From Callaeas wilsoni (Eukaryota; Chordata; Aves; Passeriformes; Callaeidae), in assembly GCA_013398955.1 (NCBI GenBank), contig VWPU01024347.1:1-64000 (forward strand): DNA of 64,000 nt. Reading direction: 5' to 3'. The translations under genes were made by a program, and so were the position numbers. The notes beneath the pieces were generated by a model. The model was given only the letters and a program-made list of their open reading frames with translations, ran no database searches and had not been told where the DNA came from. Positions 11,361 through 64,000 of this stretch are shown here, in pieces; within the stretch, counting starts at the first letter, position 1, and the number at the start of each line of letters is the position of its first letter.

Positions 11361-14300
11361 CCATTGCAGCACTTCCAATCCAGGTGACGTTATTTATAGT
11401 ATGAAGTAGTGGCAATAAACTTTCCTGGTATCTAATTTAAGAATATCAAAACCAGCTCTGTGTTCTTTATCCCAAGGACATTATGGTACTATTAAACTAG
11501 TCTCGTGTCAGTGTTTTCTCAAAAATATCACACTGAGACAGTGCGATGCAATGCCCACCTTCCTCTGCTCTGAATGCAGGAGTGAAAACAGTGCTCACAG
11601 ATAGCTAAGTAATAACTAAACAGCCAAAAAAGTTGGATGTTCACACTGAATTATGAACCTTAAGGAATTCCCTTCTACAATTAGTTGAACATTAAAACAT
11701 TGTATTTTTAAAATATCCACCCTCATCAAATGCTAAGGCTCTAATTTGTTTTATTGGATTAAATGCAACTAACTGGCAACATACAGCTAAAAAGTTCTAC
11801 TCTTGGCAAAGTCAAGTATGCAAGTAGTCACGGTATTCATGCTCTCTAATATTTGCCAGAGGTTTCTTACTATTTCATAAAGTCAGGTGCTTAAGAATGG
11901 GATAAATAAAAACTAGGAATCTGGTATTTTTAAATTAGACATCAGAAAATGAAGAAGGAAGAGGCATGTATTAAATTCAGTATCGTAACAGTACTGAGCA
12001 GCTTTACGCAGTCTGTAGAAGGTGCCTCAAGCCAATAGATAGGAAACTCTGAATGTTGTCTCAGCAGTTTCTTTCCAAAGCTGAAGGTCACTCCTTTCTT
12101 CAGAGATGCCCCTATCATTGTCTTACCCAAAGTGAACTTCTGTGAACACTCAGGGATGATCACATTAAATCCTATCCATCACCTAAGGAAAATGGTGCAT
12201 ACTCAGTTTCCTATGGAAGCAGTATGACAGCTATAAAGCACTGTTAAGCAAATAGCCTTGCCAGGTTTGTTCAGACGGAGTTCCAGTTTTTGCTCCAATA
12301 AATCTGTGTTCAGGATCACACTTGTTCCTATTCTAAACCCAACACCTGGTGTTTCCTAAGAGCAAAGCAATGTTAGAGCTGTCGTCTCTCTGTGTAGAGT
12401 AGGACTCTGTGGTGCCATGAGTAGGACAAGACAAGGTGATTCCTGAGAATGCCAGCACATCTCTGCTTTTGGTACCTCCATGGCTGAGGGGCACCCAAGC
12501 AGGAGACCCTTACAGCTACATCTTTATGTTTTCAGAAATGACGTAGAACTGATAGGAATACAGGACACAGAAAACCTCTTACATGAAAGAATAACAGCAA
12601 ACAAAGCTGAGAAGGTGGATCAGGTAACCCTGTTTCCAGAAACATCCAGTGAATCTGGAAGCTTGTTTATCAGATACTGTATATTTTTATGAAAATCGGG
12701 ATTGTCATTTAAATCGGTAAATGTGATGGTGTCCACTGTTGGCCCATGGGGAGTTTGCACCCTTCTGTCATGAATCTGACAATTCTTGGAGCCAGTACAG
12801 TAGATCAGAAAAGTCCATGAAGATGCTGAAATAAAGTAGTAGATTTTAAAATAAAATTGATTTAAATAAAATTTAATAAAATTTTTATGTTTTAGTAAAA
12901 TTGATACTTTATTGGCATCTAACTCATAGTCAGAAGCACCTTAAACATGGATGTTCACAGAAAAATATTTTACTTAGTATTAAAAAAATCAAACTCAAAT
13001 AATTTAACTTTTTATGTTAAAAATGTGTATGTATTTATACATAATATTTCAGTTTACAGCTACAAAATAATAGCGAATTATGAAAATTTCTTGATATTGC
13101 TGCAGCTGGAAACACACGAACTTCACGTAGTTTGTTTCTTTGTAATTTCACATAGTTTAATGGTTGAAAATACTCTGTACTTGTTTTTAAATCACTCAGC
13201 TATCTCAGAATTACTATCATGGTGTAAATCTATTTGACAAAGGTTTCAGCCTGCACAGATGTGAAATGGTGCATCAGAGTGAAAAACCGCTATATTTCAT
13301 AGGATTGGGTATTTGGCTTTCTTGGACAAGAGATCTAATCAGTTCACTCAGGTTTCCCTAAGGGAGGTTTCAGACAGTCTCCATTGTGTAGGAGGGCACC
13401 CTGGCTGCGCACTGAGATTAGCCTGCAGAGATTTTATGGCGTTGAGAAAGAAAGGTAAGCTCCCTCCTGCTGCTGGTAAACACTGTTATTGTTCTCCATT
13501 CCCTGCTGAATGGTACAAATGCAATTCTGCAACGTTAATTACTGCAATAATGAAAGAAATGACACAAAATGACCAGGAATGTGCTAATTCAGTAAGACTC
13601 AAGTCATTGACATATTAGTCCCTTTATTGCTTGTTGTTACTTTCAGGCACGTACTCCTTTACTCATAAATACAGTGGATTCTGGGGACTTAGTATTTAAA
13701 TAATAAATTGGTAATATAAAGATTAATGTGTAAGAAGTGGTGCCCAATGATCTTTTATAAGCTGTCTGGTCAGTACCTGAACACAGAACATGTCTGATGA
13801 AGTATATGAAAAAAGGACTTAGCCATCCTTGCAGGACTTGCAAGCTGCTTCCTTTTCAATGTCCAAAAATGAAGACTTGCTAGAATGTTATTTATATGCT
13901 AACCAGGAAGGAAAAGGTGTCAAGTGAATAGACTGCACCAAAATATTCTATTTTTCCCCTTCTTAGACTTCCCACAGTACCACAGAGGAGATGAGTGATA
14001 TTAATTTTTTTGTGAATGTCTTACATGTAGCTGTGGATGACAACGTGTGAATCTCTGTTTACACTGCTTGGAAACCACAGCCCTGTGAAACAGAGCGATA
14101 GGTCTCCTGTATCTGCAGCCCTGTACCAGCAATGGGGAGCGCGAGAAGGCTTGGGCACAGAAATCAACCCTCTCTCAAGGTCTCAGAGAGAGCTCAGTGG
14201 GAATATTTTCAACTCTTTCTTCTAAAAAAGGACCACTGCACTTAGGTAACAATCCTGTTTAAAACCCACATATACACTGTATATGTAAATTCCCTTGTGG

Positions 14301-17289
14301 AAGTCAAGCGCTACCTAACAATAATGCACAAAGAAACAAATTCTTCTAAAGAACTGAATAAGAAAGCAAAAGAGTCTTGCATGCCACAGTATGTATCTCT
14401 AAAATCACGAAAAACAGGACCACTGGGAATTGCTAACAGTTTCAGCTGCAACACTGAATAATCTAAGTAATCCTTTTTCTATTGAACGAAAAGGAAAAAT
14501 GAAAAGACTTTCATTGAAATACAGTCATAAATTCCATCCATAAGACTTTTCCTGCAATTAAGTTACATTTACTGATCCACTACTCCCTTAAAAGGAGCAT
14601 TAACACAAAGACTTCAATTATTCATGGTCAAACAAAGTTGATTCTATTGCTTCAGTCAAAGCGGCATTCTCTTTTACTGTGGTTATTTCTGTAGTATCTT
14701 CAAAAAGGGCACACAGTCTGTGAAAACATGTAAGTTTTTGAGTAAAAGCTATTTCCATGATCAATCCTAACTTCTTACTTTTAATATTTGTGCCATTTGC
14801 TCCTTTCATGATGATGAGATTTGCTGGGAGTTTTTGCCCCCTTCATCCTTTAAAGGGTAAGCTGATTGAAATACACCATTTTTTAAACCTAGTTCAAATG
14901 TCCTGAGAAAAAGAAGTCTTTCTGTCTCTAGAAGAAAAACCAAGAAACAAAAACCATAGGTATTTACTGTTATGAAAAACTTATTAGTGAGGAAAGAAAC
15001 ACAGGGAAATCCACAAAATGAACTCTGTGGAGGAAAGTTTGTGGTTCTTGTGCTGTCAGCAGAGGGCTTAGAAGAGCTGCAGAGGGTCTAACATCTATGA
15101 AGAGCCATACCTACTTCTTCTACTGCTAAAAGCTTCTGCAGTACTCGCCACTCACTCTTCCACAATTGCCAGTTGCTGTCCATTTCCGCTCGTGATGCCG
15201 TCCCCCAAGAGCTGGCACCCTCTGCTGCTGTCGATTGCTGTCCAGCTTCAGTCTGACATACTCTTAAGTGTAACTGCCTTAATTAAACTGTGGAAGTATG
15301 TGTTTTAAAGGTCAAGAGTTCCCAATCAATCCCAGGAATTTAAGAAGGGGATAATATTGCCCAAAGACACTAAGCAAAACTTGATCTTCTAGAGATACTT
15401 GTTTCATTTTCAAAGGTCGAGAATGAATACAGATTCTCGATATTCTTTGGTATAAGAAAATACCAGGGATACATTTCTTTGACTCAGTAAGAAGTCTGGC
15501 ATATGATCTATTAAATGCAATGTTAACAGGGAGAGAAATGCTTTCCTCAGTAGACCTCCCTAATAAGCACAACCCTGAAAGATGACAGGATGTTGCAGAC
15601 TCAAACTGTTGTGTATAAATCTGTTTTCATGTAAATGTGCTGCAGACTGACAACTGATTGAGACACATATACATAATAACATAAATACTTCTTCAAAAGG
15701 TAGTAATTTGTTTCTACAATGTCATGCTCTCTGAGTAACATCTTTCAAAGACGCGGAAGTTAATGAATGCCTACCAGGAGTAAAAGAATTCTGCCTGACC
15801 ATCTTGCAGATGTCAGAGGTTTAATAGATTTAACTGTTCCTCCTTTTTTGCTGGAACTAAAAAAAGGTATCATAAAAAAGTATAAGTGAAACAGAAAATA
15901 ACAGTTAATGTGTAAGAGGTAGGAAATTGTATCCCAGAGATACTGACAAATACTCAATTGATATCTGAATTTATAAATGTTCCTCTTTTAAACTGTTTCA
16001 TTGCTGTTTTGTACAGAAAGTCTTGAAGGGAATGAAGACTACAAATCCAAAAGGCATATTATTTCTTTGTACAGAAAATATATAGAAACTACAGTGCCAG
16101 TGAATTATGACCACAGGATCCAGCAGCAAGCCTTAAAAGTTTAGGTAACTATTAAAAAAAGCAATTATGTTTTCAATTTTCTTCCTCAAACAAGAGATTA
16201 CCTTGATGCACTACAGCTTCTTGGCTTCAGACAAGGGCCAGAAAGGTGAGAAAGCAATTACAGTGTTAAAAAACCCCCAAAATCCTGATCTGTTCTAAAG
16301 CATTGTTTTTCTTTCTTTCCTGTTCAACCCATGTATTTACGAAACTTATCACTTAAGTAACACCTACTTAATGTACCAAGAAATGTAATAGTGGATAGAG
16401 ATTTTTTTTGGCTTTGCTCCCTTTGGTTTGAAAAAGAGGAACTGGAGATGATTATGTGGGTTGGGCACTTCAGTCACAAGTTGCTTATGTGCATGACTAC
16501 CCTTCGAAATTTCTCTTCATTATTTTTGACTCACACATCATTGACACAAGGCCTGTGACAATAGGAGACTGCAAAGACCATGAAGAAGAATTTTGGAATA
16601 ATTCATTTGACAACTATGTTTGTGGGAAAGAACATCAGTAAAAGTGCTGTACAGGTACTGCAACTGAGCCTTTTCATTACATAAAGAGCAAAAAGCTTCA
16701 TTAATTTTTGCTGTAGGGCATCTCACGTTTGAATAGTTATATTTAAGTGACATTCTAGCTTTCTCATGAGAAGCTTAGAAGGTCTCCTCCTAGATAATTA
16801 ATTATAGCCTTGGAGTCTAGTGGAGAATCACAGGAGAAATAGTCTTCAACTAAAAAAACCCCAACATATTGAGGAGATTTACACAAGAACTACACGGATT
16901 ACAAGAATTTACCAACAGCATTGTGTGTTATCAGTATATTCTAATAAATTTCTTTTATTTTTCACATTTAAAGATGGACCTTGTTAACAATTACAAAAAA
17001 AACCCTAAAACCCACAACCCTTCGACAGAATAAGTCACTTTGTCATCTGAAGAACTGTTTAAACATCAATAAAATTTCACCACAAAATCAGCCTAATTTT
17101 CTCTCAGCTTTCTTAGAAAATCAGGATGTCTGGAGGACACAGAAATTTACAATGCACAGTTATTCCCTAAGAGTAAAAATGTTCCTGTGTATTGCATTTC
17201 CATGGAAGAATTAAACAGAATTTTGCCTTTTGGATGGTACAAAGTAAATTAATGTCACTATCTGATATCAGTATATTTAGGAATAACAT
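11361..17289. other. Intergenic DNA, no gene seen
   Basis: AT-rich DNA with no supported exon. A very A/T-rich segment occupies 12838-12890. A strong splice-acceptor-like pyrimidine tract lies on the minus strand just right of 14932, but no matching coding sequence follows it. Confidence 0.45.
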
Positions 17290-18200
17290 CACAGAGTAAT
17301 TTAAGTTGGAATTCTGAAAATCAGTCATCTAGTCCATCTCAAAGTCAGGTCCAATTACATCAGTTTGCTCAGGAGTTTGATGAGTTCAACATCTCCAAGG
17401 ATGAAGATTCCATCACTTGTCTAGGCAACCTGTTCCAGCATTTGACCATCCTTACAGTAAAAGCAGTTTTCATAACAGCTAATTGAGTTTTCTAGTGCTC
17501 CATCTGGTGACCGACCACTGTCTCTTACACTATTGCTGTGCACCTCTGACAGGAGTCAGGCTCTGTTGTCTCTGTACCATCCCATCTGGTAGTTGGAGAC
17601 TGCAAGTTCCTCCTGTAAGTCCTCTAATATTAAGGCTCTGCAAGTCCAGTTCTTTCCACCTCCCCTTCTACATCAAGTGCTTCAGCCCCTGACCATCTTG
17701 GTGCACCTCTGCTGGACTCACTGCAGTATGTCAATGCCTTTCTTGAACAAAGCCAAAACTGGATTCAAGAATCCAGATGTGACCTCCCATGTCCCAAACA
17801 GAATGGAAGGATCACTTCCCTGCATCTGCTGGCTATCCTGTTGGTAATAACCACCCAGGATGTGGCTGGCTGGCAAATTACTGACTCATACTCCATTTGT
17901 TGTCCACTGGGACCTTAAGGCCTGCTTCTGTCAAGCTGCTTTGCAGCAGTATTGGCATATGGGGTTATTCCATCCTGGGTGTGGGACTGCAATTGCTTTT
18001 GTTGAACTTCATATGGTTGTTGCTGACCCAATTTCCATTCTGTTGAGATCCTGAGGCCTTTCCCTCTAGTGTACTGTTTTTGTCCCACAAATCTGGTATT
18101 GCCTGTGAACTTGCCAAGGGATGACACTACTCCAGCTGGACGTGGCATTGTTGATCATGTTTTGTTCAGGTGGGTGTCTCACCCACCTTACAGTCTGTAT
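17290..18200 (-). mobile_element. CR1 LINE fragment, about 0.9 kb
   Basis: Reading the plus strand gives the reverse complement of a CR1 3' region. It begins with a 'tcacagagt...ttggaattctg' tail, passes through 'caacctgttccagcatttgacc' and 'aggatgtggctggctggc', and continues with 'cattgttgatcatgttttgttcagg' toward the former reverse-transcriptase end. These phrases are typical of bird CR1 elements. Stops and indels show it is dead. It lies about 1.4 kb beyond the PIBF1 3' end and in the same orientation as PIBF1. The left end is clear; the right limit is approximate. Confidence 0.8.
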
Positions 18201-19560
18201 CTCACCAATTTGTCTATAAAGATACCATAGGAACACAAATTGTAAATACTTAAGATTCCAACTAGTATCTTGCCTAAAATAGCTCACAGTCCTTCTAGAT
18301 AGTACAATTTATTAATTATTAATTGATAACAGACAAAGAGAATAGTATGGGAAGTTCAGTTAGGGACTGAATCATATAAAGTATCTATTACAATGTAGAA
18401 AATTAATATCTGCATATGGGAGCTGTTTCCTAGGAAATAAATGTTAAGGATTCTAGTCACATAAAAATATATGTTAGATAAAATCTAGACTTCAGGAAAC
18501 CAGTTACTCAGAAATGACTGTACAGATAGGTTTGTGAGCCCAAAAGTTTGTGCACTTTTTTCCCCAGTAAACAGCAGTTAGTCTAATAAAAGATTATTAC
18601 CTGTCTACACACTTGGCCTCCCTCACTCACAGAATGATAATTTTAAACCTGTGATGTGCAATTGCCAGCATTTTTACCTTGCTCTCTCAGAACAAAAAAA
18701 GAAGGAAACCGAAACTTTCCTGGAGCAGAGGAAGTATTACTGTGCTTCAGCTGTTGTTTGGAAAATGAAGAAAAGTGTATCTGGGAATCATAAGCTTGAT
18801 ATAGCTCAGTGTTACATAGTAAATAATTATTGTTCATGTCCAGATTAGAAAAAATAATCAATTTAAGAGATACTGTCAAGGAAAAAGGAGCTATGCAAAA
18901 GGTGCTGAGAAGGAGCTTTCTCTTAAATGAAATCTGAGCAATGTTTTCAGTATGCAGTACTTAAAAGATCTGTATTTGTTATACACAGAAATGTACCATA
19001 TGCAGTCAAGAATACTTTGAAAAATTAGAGAACTTTTGTATAGTCAGAATAGGTGGTGGAGCAGAATAAACAAGTAGAATGTGTTCTTGGAATTTGGGGC
19101 TTATTTTCATACAATTAAATATGGTAAGTTCCCATTTCCCCATTACACACTACAGTCCTCACCCATCATGGTTCTATTTTTATTATGACATTGGTGTAAC
19201 TACGCTACTGTCTAGCCCATTAAGTATCAGTGCTGATTATTAAGATGTATTTTATTACTTCTTTAAAGTAGTTTTAATGCCTGTTTGGTTATACAAATGA
19301 CATCAAGTGATAAACTACAGATCAAGGCCGGGAAGAAGTTTTTTTCCAGCTGACATTAATTTCCTTCATAGAAAGTAGGATATAGTTTGATATTAATGCA
19401 TGTATATTTTGAAAATTTCCATTAGCCAGAAGAGTTGCAAGGAATGTGGCATGAAACACAGGGTCCAGGAAAAACAATATAAAAAGGCTGAAACATGCAT
19501 TAATTGGAACACTCTGAATAACACATCCTTTAACTGCCCAGATATCAATGTGTACCACAC
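18201..19560. other. Flank downstream of PIBF1
   Basis: AT-rich sequence between the CR1 copy and the likely PIBF1 polyadenylation region. No further coding exon was found, so it is treated as 3' flank or possibly as an extended 3' untranslated region if a more distal polyadenylation site is used. Confidence 0.4.
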
Positions 19561-19567
19561 ACTAGTG

Positions 19568-19573
19568 TTTATT
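19568..19573 (-). terminator. Second possible PIBF1 polyadenylation signal
   Basis: A second AATAAA on the minus strand, about 250 bases after the PIBF1 stop codon. It could serve as a distal alternative to the signal at 19638-19633. Confidence 0.35.
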
Positions 19574-19632
19574 TATCTTTTAAAATTCAAATATATGTTA
19601 GTAAAATTATTGCATGCATCATTTCCACACAT

Positions 19633-19638
19633 TTTATT
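19633..19638 (-). terminator. Likely PIBF1 polyadenylation signal
   Basis: Minus-strand AATAAA about 180 bases after the PIBF1 TAG stop at 19821-19819. This is the first canonical hexamer downstream of the stop, which would give a short 3' untranslated region. The cleavage site itself cannot be placed from sequence. Confidence 0.5.
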
Positions 19639-19818
19639 CACATGACAGATCTAGAAATTATTTTATGAAGCGTAAGATTATTTCACAGTTAAAAAAGAAA
19701 CAGTTAAAATCAAAACAGTTGTTTGCTTTTATAGTAAAATGGGCATCATTATGGTGAAAATAACTTTCTTTAATGAAAAGATCCCCAAAAGATTATTTTG
19801 AATAATTTTGTAAAAATG

Positions 19819-62037
<42,219 letters not shown>

Positions 62038-64000
62038 CTAAAAGAAAAATGAAAAAATAAGTTTTGATCATTCAAAAATAAGCAAAGTTGGAATATATCC
62101 TAGTTCTGTTGATTAGAGGCATAAATTTCAAAAATTATTATAGTATTTTTGAAGACCTTAGTAGGTATTAGTATGGTTATCTATGTAACTATTGTAACCT
62201 CTATTTGAAATATCATTAGGAAAATTCAATATTATAATGACAACACAACACAGTAGGTGGAAAATTCTGTCAATAGCTTTTCTAAATATGTTGTTAATGC
62301 AGAATCAAATGTTAATGACCTTACAGTATACCTTATTTTCCTTATTTTTAAAGAGTTAGATCAATGTGAATCTCTTTCTTGGTACACAAATGTATGCACT
62401 GATGTCTTTTCATGGGAGAGACACTAACGAAATGTTGTCTCTCCTCTTCACCACCATGTGTTACATGTGATAGGGAGAAGTGGTATTAGACATCAGTGAT
62501 ATCAATGGTGCACCCTTTGAGATGTCATGGGTATCAGCTACACTGCTTTTTTCCATACCTAAAGATATGAAGAAAAGTCAGACCACAATGGTGTATTAAT
62601 TTCCACAGTCACTCAGAATCACAGATACTTCTCAAAAAGCAGAAATGAAGTATAATTTGAGAAAATCACTATAAGGTGTCACTATAAGTGACAAATAATA
62701 TTCTACTTAGAACTGGACTTCATCTATTTTATTCATTCATTCTACTGAACAGGCAATCTCAAAAACGAGGTGTAAAAAAGTTTGCTGATGGAATACTACA
62801 CTATTAAATAGTTGAAAATTTAGGTGATGTGAAGAACAGGAGAAAATCTAATGAATCTTAGCATTAAATAACATATGAAATTCAAAAGAGATATATGCAA
62901 AGTAAATCACAGGTTTTAAAAATGCTCCTGAGCATATACATAAAATGATGAACTCCTAGCTGACTATTTTCATTCATAAGTGAGTTCTTGGGATTTATTA
63001 TACTTGATAAAACCATTAAAACTTTGGTTCAGTTTTAAATAATGGTCAAAACATTTTGGAAATTACTCTGGAAGAAATAAATAATACAGAACTCACTGTG
63101 TCACTTTGCAATTCCATGTTGCTGCCTGCATTACTGAATGCTGACAACCATTCTAATACCTCACCTCACAAGGAACAGACATGTCAGAGCATCAGAGAAG
63201 GGCAGGAAGGGCTACCTCTGACATCCAGCAACATCACGCACTTACACAAATGCACTGTGAGGAATAAACCACTTAAGCAAGCTAGGACTCTACAGCTTGG
63301 AAAAGAGATGGTGTAAGGAAAAGGAAGAAATAAGGGGCCTGTCACATCATGAGAATGGAGAATGGAGATAGGAATCAACTGTATTTTCCAGTAGATGAAT
63401 GAAAAGTCATCTAATGATGCAGAGTGAGAACAAATATAAATCACTCTTCATGCATGAGAGCTGTGGAATTCCTTACTGTAAGATGCTGTGCATGCTAAAA
63501 ATTAACACTTATTTGAAAGAATACTGAACAACTTCCAGCAGAGAAGTCCTTTGAGAACCATTACATGCAAGATGGTACTTCTCACACTGAAGCCACTTCA
63601 CAACAAATTGTAGGATTGCCAGATGGGCAATTGCTGGGTTTACTCTAACCCAGCATGGCTGTCGTGTTAGCTGTCATCTGTCAAATAACAGTTGCAAGAC
63701 AATTCCATCCTATTTACCACCTAATCTTTAGGTGGGATGGAGAATGTTTAACAAAAACAAGGGGATTACTTCAAGTATTTTCCCTGAGGATTTCAGATGT
63801 AGGAATGTTTCTAAGGCACAGAGGGAGCAATTTTCACTGGAATTAATACAAACAGAACAAACAGGTGTCACTATGACGTCCCTGATAATCACTCTGTAGA
63901 CATCCATCTATGTGTAAATAGTCCAATGCATGAATAAGATTTTTTCCTCACTGGCTGCATGAGCAGTGCTTCGAAGTTCTGCTTACTGAGCTCATGAGAA
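62038..64000 (-). other. PIBF1: PIBF1 intron continuing past the window
   Basis: Upstream of exon a I found no match to the preceding human segment (..EKHDQLLDR), so the next exon lies beyond 64000. The right part is occupied by a CR1-type element from about 63200 to 63670. Confidence 0.55.
63200..63670 (+). mobile_element. Older CR1-like LINE 3' region
   Basis: The plus strand has 'ctctacagcttggaaaagag', then 'gagagctgtggaattcctta' and 'agatgctgtgcatgctaaaa', then 'agtcctttgagaacc', and ends with 'taacccagcatggctgtcgt'. This order follows the 3' part of an old amniote CR1-type LINE family (the 'gacccagcatggc' ending). It is strongly diverged and antisense to PIBF1. The left boundary may extend to about 63050. 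Confidence 0.6.

Noticed and set aside
13930..13976. Minus-strand SKKG-like start after an AG, also considered as the PIBF1 tail exon.
   Set aside because: The pyrimidine tract is weak and the match stops after three residues.
14890..14932. Strong minus-strand splice acceptor (..TTTTTCTTCTAG) followed by a 12-codon frame, considered as the PIBF1 terminal exon.
   Set aside because: The encoded residues do not resemble the PIBF1 tail, and the exon at 19875-19819 matches it with correct phase.
17483..18148. Several 64-84 codon frames on both strands.
   Set aside because: They overlap the 3' part of a dead CR1 copy and are in frames unrelated to its reverse transcriptase.

Overview
The window looks like vertebrate nuclear DNA, most likely from a bird. 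It is AT-rich with long non-coding stretches, has GT-AG introns, and its recognisable repeats are CR1 LINE fragments plus one LTR-type repeat of a kind common in birds. No mammalian SINEs are visible. I could not run any search, so family names rest on recognition of the sequence.

The main content is the 3' part of one gene, PIBF1 (progesterone immunomodulatory binding factor 1, also called CEP90), on the minus strand. I could place its last eight coding exons with consistent splice phases: 62037-61872, 58818-58668, 54679-54589, 51269-51167, 49416-49286, 40278-40194, 22300-22124 and 19875-19819, the last ending in a TAG stop. Together they encode about 319 residues of coiled-coil protein that line up with the human C-terminal half, including the short divergent tail exon. 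The earlier exons lie beyond position 64000. Introns range from 1.75 to 17.9 kb.

Positions 1 to about 19600 are intergenic. At the far left edge a CpG-rich block (1-220) is preceded, reading leftward, by a good TATA box on the minus strand (254-247). In other vertebrates KLF5 lies downstream of PIBF1 on the same strand, so this edge is probably the promoter and 5' leader of KLF5. That is a synteny inference, because no KLF5 coding sequence is in the window.

Repeats: a CR1 of about 0.9 kb at 17290-18200; CR1 3' ends at 26410, 38777, 45328, 52012/53775 and 63200-63670; an older CR1-like piece near 11290; an LTR-like element with degenerate internal repeats at 60585-61360; a compound microsatellite at 23135; and a polypurine tract at 55479. 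Two perfect inverted repeats (27907-27934 and 48747-48779), a CpG-rich patch at 7660-7870 and a coding-looking stretch inside the largest intron (37889-38340) are the main unexplained items. I found no clear novel system, tRNA, rRNA or CRISPR.
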